DNA of 48,376 nucleotides from an uncultured Tenacibaculum sp. (GCA_947498055.1 CANMJA010000032.1:1-48376), one strand, 5' to 3'; shown: positions 32,407 to 41,468, numbered from the stretch's first letter. Numbers and translations: made by a program. Notes: a model not told the origin generated them from the sequence alone.

Positions 32407-32608
32407 CCAGATAGCTCGGAAATGCTTTCTGTGCCTATTACGATAAGCGATGATAAATAAAATATATAGAGAAACTATTTTAAGAAATTAAGGTAGTTTT
32501 TCTATTTGAAGTATAGTTTTATAGGAAGCAGATTGCAAATCTAAACTATTAGCTTAGTATTTTAAATGATGAATTTTACTATATTTAGCGTCAAAAAAGC
32601 TAAAAAGA
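32407..32608 (+). repeat. 200-bp direct repeat, copy 2
   Basis: Partner of 31229-31428. The REP hairpin (32414-32434) is decayed (GCTCGG / TTTCTGTGC). It includes the terminator 32471-32498, a REP-like hairpin at 32528-32544, and TTTAGCGTC at 32584-32592. Confidence 0.85.
32471..32502 (+). terminator. GAAA-tetraloop terminator hairpin (copy 6)
   Basis: AAACTATTTTAA, GAAA, TTAAGGTAGTTT plus T-run, inside the second 200-bp direct repeat. Confidence 0.7.
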
Positions 32609-32826
32609 ACAAGCCTTTAAGCAACTGGGAGAAAAAGTTTAATAAATTGGTGGGAGCCACTAGATTTAAAGTCGAACGTACTTTCGGAGGAATAAAAAGA
32701 TGGTTTAATGGAGCAACAGCTAGATATAAAGGAATAAAAAAAATGCATACTCAAAATCTCATGGAAGCCATTTGCTATAATTTATATCGAAATCCAGGTA
32801 TAATTGCGTCTAATTGTCAAAATTAA
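32566..32826 (+). pseudogene. IS5-family transposase, C-terminal fragment with internal deletion
   Basis: From about codon 16 the frame reads KPLSNWEKKFNKLVGATRFK, then VERTFGGIKRWFNGATARYK and MHTQNLMEAICYNLYRNPGI, the end of an IS5-type DDE transposase. The Glu of VERTFG is the last catalytic residue; both Asp residues are missing. The first 14 codons (NFTIFSVKKAKK) come from IS-end sequence duplicated upstream of the RAYT gene. The fragment is framed by the inverted words TTTAGCGTC (32584-32592) and GACGCTAAA (32857-32865), probably the terminal repeats, so this is a shortened, non-autonomous IS remnant. Confidence 0.78.
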
Positions 32827-32865
32827 GGAGAAAATGAGTCCTAAAAGGGGGAAAATGACGCTAAA
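32584..32865. mobile_element. internally deleted IS5-type element, about 280 bp
   Basis: Inverted ends TTTAGCGTCA / TGACGCTAAA around the transposase C-terminus. Exact outer boundaries and target duplication cannot be fixed by eye. Confidence 0.5.
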
Positions 32866-33023
32866 ACTTCTCTAAAAAGTGAAAAATACGAATCAAAAAA
32901 TCAAAAAGCAAAAATAACTCTGTTCATTAAGGCTTTTGCAACGGTCTTAATTTAAAAGTTAATTTTATTCATAATAATAACCGAACTCAAATTAGTAGTA
33001 AAAAGTGATTTAATAAGTAAAAG

Positions 33024-33500
33024 ATGAAAGCAGCTTCCATTAAAGAGTTAAAAGACGAATTAAAACATAAAAACACCAATGAATTATTAGAATTATGCTT
33101 AAAACTAGCACGTTTTAAAAAAGAAAATAAAGAATTATTGACGTATTTGCTATTTGAAGCCCATGATGAAGATCAATACATAAAAGCTATAAAATTAGAA
33201 GTAGATAATATGTTTCAAGAAATAAACATCAAAAGCTTCTTTTATATTAGAAAAAGTGTGCGAAAAATTTTAACATCCATTAAAAAATATATCCGTTACT
33301 CTAAGAAAAAAACAACAGAGGTAGAATTATTATTATATTTCTGTTTGAAATTAAAGAATTTGAAACCTTCAATTAAAAGAAGTCCTAGATTACAAAAAGT
33401 ATTAGAAACTCAAATTAGACTGATCGAAAATGGAATGAAGACATTGCATGAAGATTTGCAGTATGATTATAATTTAGAGTTAGAAGAACTTAAAAATTAA
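33024..33500 (+). CDS. conserved flavobacterial protein, unknown function (158 aa)
   Basis: Soluble, highly charged, helical. It begins KAASIKELKDELKHKNTNEL and includes ELCLKLARFKKENKELLTYL, then repeated Lys-rich helices (VRKILTSIKKYIRYSKKK). No signal peptide, metal site or catalytic motif. The helical pattern recalls HEAT-like repeats but is too short to be sure. It stands alone between the mobile-DNA region and the Crp/Fnr gene and is probably a core gene; the accessory region would then end at about 32.95 kb. Confidence 0.7.
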   Translation: MKAASIKELKDELKHKNTNELLELCLKLARFKKENKELLTYLLFEAHDEDQYIKAIKLEVDNMFQEINIKSFFYIRKSVRKILTSIKKYIRYSKKKTTEVELLLYFCLKLKNLKPSIKRSPRLQKVLETQIRLIENGMKTLHEDLQYDYNLELEELKN

Positions 33501-33596
33501 AATAACGATTCTATAAAGTATTATATAGATCAAGATTATCTTTTAAAAACAAGATATAGGAATGTTTTACTAGCATAAACATTCAAAATAAAATAC

Positions 33597-33604
33597 TACA
33601 TTTG
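33597..33604 (+). promoter_or_regulatory. -7 box of the Crp/Fnr regulator promoter
   Basis: TACATTTG matches TAnnTTTG, 65 bases before the ATG at 33670. Confidence 0.55.
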
Positions 33605-33669
33605 ATCTGTACGCGAAATTTACTTAAACCAAGTTTTCTGTATTTCTAAAACTAAACGATAGTGTAAAA

Positions 33670-34245
33670 ATGAAAGAATTAAAGGAGTATATAGACAAAA
33701 TAATACCTTTTGCAGAAAATGAAGTAGAAAAATTCACCTCATTGTTTATCGAAAAAAAGATTAAAAAAAACGAATATTTTGCAACAGAAGGAGAATATTC
33801 TAATAAATTAGGTTTCTTAACAAATGGAGTAATGCGCGCTTTTTTTTGCAATAGCAATGGTAATGAATACACTAAAACTTTTTTTACTAAGTCTAATTTT
33901 TTAGCAGCTTATTCATCAATAGTTACTAATGAAAAGAGTTTGATAAATATTCAAGCTATTACAGCATCTACAGTTTTAGTTGCCGATTTTAAAGAGATAG
34001 TAAATTTATATAACCAATATCCTAAAATAGAACGTTTAGGAAGAATATTTGCTGAACAAAAATTTGCAATTAAAGAAAAACGAGAGATAGAATTGGTAAC
34101 TCTAAACGCTACTGAACGTTATCAAATATTTCGTAAAGAACACAAAGGATTAGAAAATTTAATACCTCAATACTACATTGCATCTTATTTAGGCATAACT
34201 CCTACACAACTTAGTCGAATAAGAAGTAAAATAACCAAAGAGTAA
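33670..34245 (+). CDS. Crp/Fnr-family transcriptional regulator
   Basis: 191 aa. Cyclic-nucleotide-binding-like beta-roll (residues 15-115: KNEYFATEGEYSNKLGFL, VMRAFFCNSNGNEYTKTFF, ASTVLVADFKEI), a long dimer helix and a C-terminal helix-turn-helix (YIASYLGITPTQLSRIRSKI). The phosphate-binding Arg-Ser pair of true Crp is absent and there are no Fnr-type Cys clusters, so the signal is unknown, as for most flavobacterial members. The next gene, 72 nt downstream on the same strand, encodes a TonB-dependent receptor and is a likely target. Confidence 0.88.
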   Translation: MKELKEYIDKIIPFAENEVEKFTSLFIEKKIKKNEYFATEGEYSNKLGFLTNGVMRAFFCNSNGNEYTKTFFTKSNFLAAYSSIVTNEKSLINIQAITASTVLVADFKEIVNLYNQYPKIERLGRIFAEQKFAIKEKREIELVTLNATERYQIFRKEHKGLENLIPQYYIASYLGITPTQLSRIRSKITKE

Positions 34246-34317
34246 TTTTTATTTACCTATGTAAATGCATAGGACATTTCATCTTCTGAATTTTACCGTA
34301 TAAATAAAATTTAAAAG

Positions 34318-36714
34318 ATGAAAAAAATTATTAAATCGACATGTACTATCGTTATAATTGTATTATGTTCAGTAAATAGTATAGCCCAAACAGGAACTAT
34401 TAAAGGGAATGTAGTTGATAAACAATCGGAAATTACACTAACCGGAGCTACTATAGAGTTATTAAATGTAGAACAAAAAATAGGGGTAACAACAGATGTT
34501 AAAGGACTTTTTAGGCTAGAAAATGTACCAATAGGAAGGCATACAATACGTATTAGTTTTATTGGTTTTGAAACAATAACAATCCCCAACATTATAGTTA
34601 CCTCAGGAAAAGATGCAATTGTTAATATAAAACTTATAGAGTCTTATAACCAGCTTGAAGAAATAGTACTAACACCTGTTAATAGTAAAAATCTTCCTAG
34701 AAATAAAATGGCAACAATTTCTGCCAGACAATTTAGTGTAGAAGAGGTAGGTAGATATTCCGGAGGACGTGGAGATGTTGCTCGTTTAGCTTCTAATTTT
34801 GCAGGAGTATCAACTCCTAACGATAGTAGAAACGATATTGTTATACGAGGTAATTCTCCAACAGGATTACTATGGAGGTTAGAAGGAATACCTATTCCTA
34901 GTCCTAATCATTTCTCTACAACTGGTACAACAGGTAGCCCAGTTTCAGCGCTTAATCCAAATATGTTAGACAATTCAGATTTTATAACTTCTGCTTTTCC
35001 AGCAGAATACGGAAATGCGTTAGGAGGAGTATTTGATCTTGGTTTTAGAAAAGGAAATACAGATGATTATGAGTATACTTTACAAATGGGGGCATTTACA
35101 GGCTTAGAAGCAATGGGAGAAGGCCCATTAGGAAAAAAAGGAGGTTCTTTTTTAGTAGCAGGAAGGTATTCTTTAATAGGATTAATCGGCGAAGGTACAG
35201 GTACTTCAGCATTACCAAACTACACAGATATTTCTTTTAACTTAGATTTTGGAGAAAGTAAATTAGGAAGATTCTCATTCTTTGGAATTGTAGGGGCTTC
35301 TGATATAGATTTTATAGGAGAAGATACAGAGGAAGATGATCTATTTACTTTTAAAGATGAAGACTCTTTTGTTACATCAGAATTTGGAGTAGTAGGTTTA
35401 AAGCACCGAATTATTGTTGGCGAAAAATCCTATTTTAAATCTGTTTTTGCTAGAGCTTTTGCAGCTAACACATACGATCAAAATAGATATTATGATTTAG
35501 ATACTCCTCAAGAACGAAAAATACAGTTTATAAAAGCAGATAATAAAGAAACAAGAATGGTGTTTTCTACTTTGTTTAATACAAAAATAAACAATAAAAT
35601 TTCGCTAAGAACGGGAGTTTTATTCGAAAACTTTAACTTAAATTCTCTATTTAAAACTAGAGAAGAACAATTTGATAATAATAATAATGGTAATCCAGAT
35701 TTAATAACTTTTAGAGATAGTGATGAAAGTTTAAGTATTATCCAACCTTATATACAAGGACAATTTAGAGTATCAAAAAAGTTACTATTAAATGCTGGTC
35801 TTCATTCACAATATAGTACCTTAAATAACCAATTTACGATAGAACCAAGAGCCTCTATAAATTGGAAAATAAACTCAAAACATTCATTAAATGTTGGTTA
35901 TGGTTTGCATAATCAAACCATAGCTCTCCCTTTATTATTTTTAAGTGAAAATATTCAAGGAGAATCGGTACAAACTAATAAAAATTTAGATTTTGTACAA
36001 AGTAATCATTTTGTGTTAGGCTACGATACAAGATTGGCGAAAAATTGGAGAGCAAAAGCAGAAATATATTATCAAAGTATTACAAAAGCTGCGGTAGACC
36101 CTTTTTCTTCAAGCTATTCATCCTTAACAGAGGGAGCAGATTTTCGATTTAGTACAAATCACCTTTCTATGGTTAATGAAGGAACAGGTTTTAATAGAGG
36201 AATAGAATTAACAGTAGAAAAGTTTTTTGATAAAGGATATCATGGTTTACTAACCACTTCAATATTTGAAAGTAAATACAAAGGAAGTGACGGAATAGAA
36301 AGAAATAGTCCTTTTAATAACAAATATGTCTTAAATATTTTAGGAGGAAGAGAATTTAAAATAGGAAAATCTAAAAAAGATATATTCTTTATAGATACTA
36401 AGTTTACACTAGCAGGAGGAAGGCATTATACACCAGTAGATATTATGGCATCACAACAAGCAGGCTTTGAAATACTACAAGAAGATTTAGCTTATAGTAA
36501 ACAAGCAGATTCTTATGTTAAATGGGATGTTAAGTTAGGAATTAGATTTAATAGTAAAAAGAAAAAAAGATCTCATCAGTTTTATATCGATCTACAAAAT
36601 GTAACAGATAATGAAAATATATTTGAAAGAAGATACAATAGATTAACTAATGAAGTAAATCAGGTAAATCAAATTGGTTTTTTTCCGGATGTTGGTTATC
36701 GTTTTCAGTTTTAA
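34318..36714 (+). CDS. TonB-dependent outer-membrane receptor
   Basis: 798 aa. Signal peptide 1-23 (IVIIVLCSVNSIAQ). A carboxypeptidase-regulatory-like domain follows (GTIKGNVVDKQ, GVTTDVKGLFRLENVPIG, IGFET; about 25-105). The plug domain contains NDIVIRGNSPTGLLWRLEG and IPSPNHF. A 22-strand barrel runs from about 250 to the end (VGYRFQF, terminal Phe as in outer-membrane proteins). No SusD partner follows, so the substrate is not a typical glycan and remains unknown. The preceding Crp/Fnr gene suggests regulated uptake. Confidence 0.92.
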   Translation: MKKIIKSTCTIVIIVLCSVNSIAQTGTIKGNVVDKQSEITLTGATIELLNVEQKIGVTTDVKGLFRLENVPIGRHTIRISFIGFETITIPNIIVTSGKDAIVNIKLIESYNQLEEIVLTPVNSKNLPRNKMATISARQFSVEEVGRYSGGRGDVARLASNFAGVSTPNDSRNDIVIRGNSPTGLLWRLEGIPIPSPNHFSTTGTTGSPVSALNPNMLDNSDFITSAFPAEYGNALGGVFDLGFRKGNTDDYEYTLQMGAFTGLEAMGEGPLGKKGGSFLVAGRYSLIGLIGEGTGTSALPNYTDISFNLDFGESKLGRFSFFGIVGASDIDFIGEDTEEDDLFTFKDEDSFVTSEFGVVGLKHRIIVGEKSYFKSVFARAFAANTYDQNRYYDLDTPQERKIQFIKADNKETRMVFSTLFNTKINNKISLRTGVLFENFNLNSLFKTREEQFDNNNNGNPDLITFRDSDESLSIIQPYIQGQFRVSKKLLLNAGLHSQYSTLNNQFTIEPRASINWKINSKHSLNVGYGLHNQTIALPLLFLSENIQGESVQTNKNLDFVQSNHFVLGYDTRLAKNWRAKAEIYYQSITKAAVDPFSSSYSSLTEGADFRFSTNHLSMVNEGTGFNRGIELTVEKFFDKGYHGLLTTSIFESKYKGSDGIERNSPFNNKYVLNILGGREFKIGKSKKDIFFIDTKFTLAGGRHYTPVDIMASQQAGFEILQEDLAYSKQADSYVKWDVKLGIRFNSKKKKRSHQFYIDLQNVTDNENIFERRYNRLTNEVNQVNQIGFFPDVGYRFQF

Positions 36715-36765
36715 AAATAGGAAACAAATTCAGAACTCAAAATATAAATTAATATACTTACAATC

Positions 36766-36793
36766 AAAAGCAACTAATAGGGTTGCTTTTTTT
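36766..36793 (+). terminator. intrinsic terminator of the TonB receptor gene
   Basis: AAAAGCAAC (36766-36774) pairs with GTTGCTTTT (36782-36790) and a T-run follows. Confidence 0.85.
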
Positions 36794-36845
36794 ATTTCTA
36801 TAAAAAAGCTAAATTTAGAACCAATTACAAGCAACCAATATTATT

Positions 36846-38756
36846 ATGAGTAACTACCACATTAAACATTTAGAAGAATACTTTCAAGTTTATAGAAAAT
36901 CAGTAGAAAATCCAGAAAAATTTTGGGAAGAAATAGCTGAGGAACATTTTTTATGGCGAAAAAAATGGGATAATGTATTAAGTTGGGATTTTACTAAACC
37001 AGAAGTAAAGTGGTTTGAAGGAGCAAAACTAAATATTACAGAAAATTGTATAGATCGTCATTTACTTACCAGAGGAGATAAAACAGCTATTTTATTTGAA
37101 CCAAATAACATAAAAGAAGAAGCACAACATATAACATACAAACAATTGCATCAAAATGTATGCAAAATGGCAAACGTATTAAAAAGTAAAGGGGTACAAA
37201 AAGGAGATAGAGTGTGTGTTTATTTACCAATGATTCCCGAGCTTGTATATACCGTTTTAGCATGTGCAAGAATAGGAGCAGTACATTCGGTTGTTTTTGC
37301 AGGTTTTTCTTCTACAGCATTAGCAACCAGAATAAATGATTGTGATTGTAAAATTGTAATAACAAGTGATGGATCTTTTAGAGGAAAAAAAACAATAGAT
37401 TTAAAAGGAATAGTAGATGAATCATTAGAAAGCTGTGAAGGAGTAAAAACAGTTTTAGTAGCAAAAAGAATACAATCTGAAATAACTATGAAGCAAGATA
37501 GAGATTTTTGGTTACAACCTCTTTTAGAAGAAGCTTCTTCTGAATGCGAACCAGAAATTATGGATGCAGAAGATCCTTTATTTATTTTGTACACATCAGG
37601 TTCTACAGGAATGCCAAAAGGAATGTTACATACTACTGCCGGATATATGGTATATGCATCTTATACTTTTAAAAATGTATTTAATTATACAGAAAACGAT
37701 GTGTATTGGTGTAGTGCAGATGTTGGTTGGATTACTGGTCATAGTTATATTATTTACGGACCGTTAGCAAACGGAGCTACTTCTGTATTATTCGAAGGAG
37801 TACCAAGTTATCCAGATTTTGGACGCTTTTGGCAAACAGTAGAAAAACACAAAATCACACAATTTTACACAGCACCCACAGCTATTAGAGCATTAGCAAA
37901 AGAGGGAGTCGATTATGTGAAAAATTACGATTTATCTTCTTTAAAAGTATTAGGAACAGTAGGCGAACCAATAAACGAAGAAGCTTGGCATTGGTACGAT
38001 GATAATGTGGGTAAAAACCAAGCTCCAATTGTAGATACTTGGTTTCAAACAGAAAACGGAGGCATTATGATTACACCAATTCCGTATGTAACACCAACAA
38101 AACCAACCTATGCAACATTACCATTTATAGGTATTCAACCCGCATTAATGAATGAAGAAGGAAAAGAAATAGAGGGAAACCAAGTAAGTGGAAGATTGTG
38201 TATAAAATTTCCTTGGCCTTCTATTGCTAGAACTATTTGGGGAAATCATAAAAGATATAAGGAAACCTATTTTTCTGCATTTGAAAATAAATATTTTACA
38301 GGAGATGAAGCATTAAGAGATGAGGTAGGGTATTACAGAATAACAGGTAGGGTAGACGATGTAATTATTGTTTCAGGACATAATTTAGGTACAGCACCTA
38401 TAGAAGATGCAATTAATGAACACCCAGCAGTAGCAGAATCTGCAATTGTAGGTTTTCCTCATGAAATAAAAGGAAATGCATTGTATGGTTATGTTATTTT
38501 AAAAGATACAGGAGAATCACGAAACCAAGATAATTTACGCAAAGAAATTAATCAAATTATCACAGAACAAATAGGTCCTATCGCTAAATTAGATAAAATA
38601 CAATTTACAGAAGGATTACCAAAAACACGTTCAGGAAAAATTATGAGACGTATTTTAAGAAAAATAGCAAATAACGAAGCAGATAATTTAGGAGATATAA
38701 GTACATTGTTAAACCCTGAAGTTGTAGAAGGAATTATAAAAAAAGTTTTAAATTAA
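36846..38756 (+). CDS. acs: acetyl-CoA synthetase (AMP-forming)
   Basis: Makes acetyl-CoA from acetate, ATP and CoA through acetyl-AMP. The 636 aa are the usual length. The N-terminal part has VENPEKFWEEIAEEHF and WFEGAKLNITENCIDRH. The ATP loop is LYTSGSTGMPKGM (about 244-256). WCSADVGWITGHSYIIYGPL and TWFQTENGG build the acetate and AMP site, and GRVDDVIIVSGHNLGT is the hinge. The C-terminal PKTRSGKIMRRILRK contains Lys598, the lysine that is acetylated to inactivate homologues. Single gene, no strong promoter box identified. Confidence 0.97.
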   Translation: MSNYHIKHLEEYFQVYRKSVENPEKFWEEIAEEHFLWRKKWDNVLSWDFTKPEVKWFEGAKLNITENCIDRHLLTRGDKTAILFEPNNIKEEAQHITYKQLHQNVCKMANVLKSKGVQKGDRVCVYLPMIPELVYTVLACARIGAVHSVVFAGFSSTALATRINDCDCKIVITSDGSFRGKKTIDLKGIVDESLESCEGVKTVLVAKRIQSEITMKQDRDFWLQPLLEEASSECEPEIMDAEDPLFILYTSGSTGMPKGMLHTTAGYMVYASYTFKNVFNYTENDVYWCSADVGWITGHSYIIYGPLANGATSVLFEGVPSYPDFGRFWQTVEKHKITQFYTAPTAIRALAKEGVDYVKNYDLSSLKVLGTVGEPINEEAWHWYDDNVGKNQAPIVDTWFQTENGGIMITPIPYVTPTKPTYATLPFIGIQPALMNEEGKEIEGNQVSGRLCIKFPWPSIARTIWGNHKRYKETYFSAFENKYFTGDEALRDEVGYYRITGRVDDVIIVSGHNLGTAPIEDAINEHPAVAESAIVGFPHEIKGNALYGYVILKDTGESRNQDNLRKEINQIITEQIGPIAKLDKIQFTEGLPKTRSGKIMRRILRKIANNEADNLGDISTLLNPEVVEGIIKKVLN

Positions 38757-38830
38757 TCTTAAAAAAACAATTATTTTTTTAAGAAGAAGTAAATTTTTGT
38801 AACTTACCAATAACCAAAAAAATCATCCAA

Positions 38831-39292
38831 ATGCCTAATTATAATCTGAAAATTAATGGAGAAACAATTGCAGTAAATGCAGATTCAGACACTCCCTTAC
38901 TTTGGGTTTTACGAGATCAATTAAATTTAGTAGGTACTAAATTTGGTTGTGGTATCGCCCAATGTGGAGCTTGTACCATTCATGTAGATGGAAAGGCAAC
39001 TAGAAGTTGTCAATTACCAGTTTCTATGATTGATAAAGAAGAAATAACAACGATAGAAGGGCTTTCAAAAGAAGGCAAACATCCTTTGCAGGAAGCTTGG
39101 AAAGTAGTGGATGTACCTCAATGTGGATATTGTCAGGCGGGTCAAATTATGACTGCTGCTTCTTTTTTAAAAGAGAATCCTACTCCTAATTCTAAAGAAA
39201 TTCGCGAAGCTATGCATGGTAATATATGTAGATGTGCATCTTATAATAGAATAGAAAAAGCAGTGGCTATTGCTGCAAAAAAAATGTCCTAA
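38831..39292 (+). CDS. [2Fe-2S] subunit of a molybdenum hydroxylase (IorA-like)
   Basis: 153-aa small subunit of the isoquinoline 1-oxidoreductase/aldehyde dehydrogenase type. The N-terminal plant-type ferredoxin domain carries KFGCGIAQCGACTIHVDG and a following SCQLP Cys. The C-terminal helical domain carries QCGYCQAGQIM and GNICRCASYNRI for the second cluster. No signal peptide, so it would be co-exported with its Tat-bearing partner. The stop codon lies 13 nt before the large-subunit start at 39306. Confidence 0.92.
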   Translation: MPNYNLKINGETIAVNADSDTPLLWVLRDQLNLVGTKFGCGIAQCGACTIHVDGKATRSCQLPVSMIDKEEITTIEGLSKEGKHPLQEAWKVVDVPQCGYCQAGQIMTAASFLKENPTPNSKEIREAMHGNICRCASYNRIEKAVAIAAKKMS

Positions 39293-39305
39293 AAAACAAT
39301 CCATT

Positions 39306-41468
39306 ATGAGTACAAAAGAAAAAAATATAACATTTAGTAGAAGAAATTTTTTAAAAACTTCTGCGCTGGCAAGTGGAGGATTGTTAGTAGGTTTCAATTT
39401 ATTTACAGCATGTAAATCAGAAGTAAAACCACCAGTAGACATAGCAAATTTAAATTTTAATGATTTTAATGCATTTATTAAAATAGCAAATAATGGGTAT
39501 GTTACCATTTTTTCACCAAATCCAGAAATAGGACAAGGGGTAAAAACAGCTATGCCAATGATAATTGCTGAAGAATTAGATGTAGAATGGAATAAGGTAC
39601 ATGTAGCACAAGGAAAATATAATAAGAAAGAATATACACGACAAGTAGCAGGAGGAAGTCAATCTATTCGTTTTGGTTGGGATGCACTTCGTCAAACAGG
39701 AGCTACAACAAAACAAATGCTAATTAATGCAGCAGCTGCTAAATGGGGAGTGGAAGCAGCAAGTTGTAAGGCTTCTAAAGGTATTATTACCAACGCTAAA
39801 GGAGAGAAATTAGGGTATGGAGAGGTCGTTAAAGAAGCAGCAGCATTAAAAGTTCCTGAAAATGTAAAACTAAAAGAACCTTCAGAATATACAATTATAG
39901 GTCAAGATGCTATTAATGTAGATGTAGATAAAATTATAAGAGGAGAACCTTTATTTGGGTTAGATTATAAAGCAGAAGGTATGCTATATGCTTCGGTGTT
40001 AAGACCTCCAGCTTTCGGACAAACACTAGAGAGTTTCGATGATTCGGAAGCTAAAAAAGTAAATGGTGTTTCTAAAGTAATAAAATTCGGAGATAAAATA
40101 GCAGTATTAGGCTCTAACACATGGGCTGCTATGAAAGGAAAAAAAGCTCTGAAAGCAGTTTGGAGTAGTGATGAAGAATTAGAAAGCACAGAAGAGCATA
40201 ATAAAATATTAACGAATATTTTGGATGGTAAAGAATTCGAAATTAGAAGAGAAGACGGAAATGTAAAAAAAGCATTTAAAGAAGCAGATAAAGTCATAGA
40301 GAGAACATATCATTCTCCTTTTTTGCCTCATAATTGTATGGAACCAATGAATTTTTATGCAAATGTTACACCAGCAAAAATTCATTTAGTAGGGCCTATA
40401 CAAACCCCGCAATGGACTGCTGGTAGAGTTGCTAAATTATTAGAAAGAAAAGAGTCTGAAATAGATCTAGAAATGACACGAATGGGTGGTGGATTTGGAC
40501 GAAGGTTGTACGGAGATTTTGCGTTAGAAGCGGCAGAAATTTCTAACGTAGCTAAAAAACCAATTAAAGTGGTTTATTCTAGAGAAGACGATATGACAGA
40601 CGGAATTTATCGTCCAGCAATTAAGTATAGAATAAGTGCAGCATTAAAAGATGGTAAAGTGACAGGATATCATTTAAAAGAAGCAGCCATAAATGGAAAT
40701 ATGTACGATTTAATACCTAATTTCTTTCCAGCAGGTTGCATTCCTAATTACAAAGTATCTACACAAAACTATAAAAGTAAAATAACAACAGGTGCGTGGA
40801 GAGCTCCTTATACCAATTTTCTAGCTTTTGCAGAACAAAGTTTTTTTGATGAAATAGCAGAAGAATTAGAAAAAGATCCAGTAAAACTAAGATTAGAACT
40901 TCTACAAAACGTAAAAAACACCTCCGATGAAAAAATTGAGTATTCAGGTAGTAGAATGGAAAACACAATTAAATTAGCTGCTGAAAAAAGTAATTGGAAA
41001 GAAAATACAGCAGGTGTTTTCAAAGGATTTTCAGCATATTATAGTCATAATACCCACGTAGCAGAAGTAGCTGAAATAATAGTAAAAGAAGGAATGCCAG
41101 TAGTAACAAAAGTTGTGGTTGCAGTAGATTGCGGAATTGTAATTAACCCAACAGGAGCAATTAATCAAATTCAAGGGGGCGTTTTAGATGGAATAGGGCA
41201 TGCAATGTATGGCGATTTTTCTTTTGAAAAAGGAAAACCATCACATAAAAACTTTAACACATATCGATTAATTCGAATGAACGAAACACCAAAAGTAGAG
41301 GTTCATTTTGTGAAAAATGAATTGTCCCCAACAGGTCTAGGTGAACCAGGATTACCACCAGCCGGTGGAGCAGTAGCAAATGCTATTTATAAAGCTTTTA
41401 AAAATAGAATGTATAATCAACCATTTATTAAAGAATTAGAAAATAACAAAGAGAAAGTTTTAAGCTAA
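39306..41468 (+). CDS. molybdopterin-binding subunit of an IorB-like oxidoreductase, Tat lipoprotein
   Basis: 720-aa large subunit that binds the molybdenum-pyranopterin cofactor and hydroxylates N-heterocycles or aldehydes; substrate unknown. ATG 39306 is chosen because the twin-arginine signal follows at once (FSRRNFLKTSALASGG, Arg12-Arg13), ending in a lipobox LFTAC (Cys36). So the folded complex is exported by Tat and then lipid-anchored. Cofactor motifs: GGSQSIRFGWDALRQ-type loop, MGGGFGRRLYGDF, VAVDCGIVINPTGAINQIQG and GEPGLPPAGGAVANA, the last with the catalytic Glu. No FAD subunit is present, consistent with electron delivery to a periplasmic acceptor. Confidence 0.9.
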   Translation: MSTKEKNITFSRRNFLKTSALASGGLLVGFNLFTACKSEVKPPVDIANLNFNDFNAFIKIANNGYVTIFSPNPEIGQGVKTAMPMIIAEELDVEWNKVHVAQGKYNKKEYTRQVAGGSQSIRFGWDALRQTGATTKQMLINAAAAKWGVEAASCKASKGIITNAKGEKLGYGEVVKEAAALKVPENVKLKEPSEYTIIGQDAINVDVDKIIRGEPLFGLDYKAEGMLYASVLRPPAFGQTLESFDDSEAKKVNGVSKVIKFGDKIAVLGSNTWAAMKGKKALKAVWSSDEELESTEEHNKILTNILDGKEFEIRREDGNVKKAFKEADKVIERTYHSPFLPHNCMEPMNFYANVTPAKIHLVGPIQTPQWTAGRVAKLLERKESEIDLEMTRMGGGFGRRLYGDFALEAAEISNVAKKPIKVVYSREDDMTDGIYRPAIKYRISAALKDGKVTGYHLKEAAINGNMYDLIPNFFPAGCIPNYKVSTQNYKSKITTGAWRAPYTNFLAFAEQSFFDEIAEELEKDPVKLRLELLQNVKNTSDEKIEYSGSRMENTIKLAAEKSNWKENTAGVFKGFSAYYSHNTHVAEVAEIIVKEGMPVVTKVVVAVDCGIVINPTGAINQIQGGVLDGIGHAMYGDFSFEKGKPSHKNFNTYRLIRMNETPKVEVHFVKNELSPTGLGEPGLPPAGGAVANAIYKAFKNRMYNQPFIKELENNKEKVLS

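Noticed and set aside
39270..39305. Upstream start of the molybdopterin subunit overlapping the small subunit
   Set aside because: It would put 12 residues before the Tat signal; ATG 39306 fits the signal peptide better.
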